Position numbers and translations under genes: made by a program
Assembly (NCBI GenBank): GCA_013365325.1
Contig: JABVXV010000029.1
Coordinates: 186,001 to 250,000, forward strand
DNA from: Dipetalonema caudispina
Taxonomy: Eukaryota > Nematoda > Chromadorea > Rhabditida > Onchocercidae
Direction: 5' to 3'
Length of the DNA: 64,000 bases
Part shown: positions 63,991-64,000 of the stretch, in pieces
Layout: every line of letters starts with the position of its first letter
Numbering within the stretch: the stretch's first letter is position 1
The notes under the pieces: model-generated
What the model saw: the letters and a program-made list of their open reading frames with translations, nothing else
Told to the model about the DNA's origin: nothing
Databases searched by the model: none

Positions 63991-64000
63991 CTGGAAAAAG

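Overview
The window is eukaryotic nuclear DNA, AT-rich, with many short-to-medium GT-AG introns. It is almost certainly from a nematode. A filarial worm (Brugia/Onchocerca/Loa/Dirofilaria type) is the best guess, from base composition, intron size, protein character and the many start codons lying 1-18 nt after a splice-acceptor sequence, which is typical of spliced-leader (SL1) trans-splicing. I reconstructed gene models by hand, joining exons by splice sites, codon phase and remembered protein families. Exon lengths were checked to sum to whole codons.

Layout. 1-196: last exon of an unidentified plus-strand gene. 2344-10282 (+): RAD54L, 17 exons. 13370-19275 (+): ACIN1/Acinus, 16 exons. 21363-22955 (-): a soluble START-domain lipid-transfer protein. 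24959-27808 (-): a U2AF35 (U2AF1) homologue with an unusual non-RS tail. 29690-34625 (-): INTS13/Asunder, 18 exons. 35209-38724 (+): NUSAP1-like spindle protein, head to head with INTS13. 39421-43818 (+): CPT2. 44293-45501 (+): NDUFAF3. 46932-52250 (+): PRMT9. 53972-57295 (-): a four-exon, four-transmembrane protein whose exons are too short to stand out as ORFs. 60743-63990 (-): the 3' seven exons of SF3B3, running off the right edge.

How the genes relate. ACIN1 (exon junction/ASAP complex), the U2AF35 homologue (3' splice-site recognition), SF3B3 (U2 snRNP) and INTS13 (Integrator) are all RNA-processing genes. CPT2 and NDUFAF3 are both mitochondrial, lie in the same direction about 0.5 kb apart, and could be an operon. 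INTS13 and NUSAP1 both have roles in mitosis in other animals and share a roughly 570-bp divergent promoter region.

Most striking observations: (1) five introns, among about 100 reconstructed, that seem to use a GC 5' splice site, including both introns of NDUFAF3; (2) an exact 35-bp tandem duplication covering a 5' splice site in CPT2; (3) two related fold-back elements in the first two introns of RAD54L; (4) a long inverted repeat in a NUSAP1 intron; (5) a RAD54L start codon that appears to sit alone in an upstream mini-exon; (6) two minisatellites, with 77-bp and about 94-bp units. Intergenic stretches are otherwise AT-rich with homopolymer runs, and I see no RNA genes or intact transposons in them.
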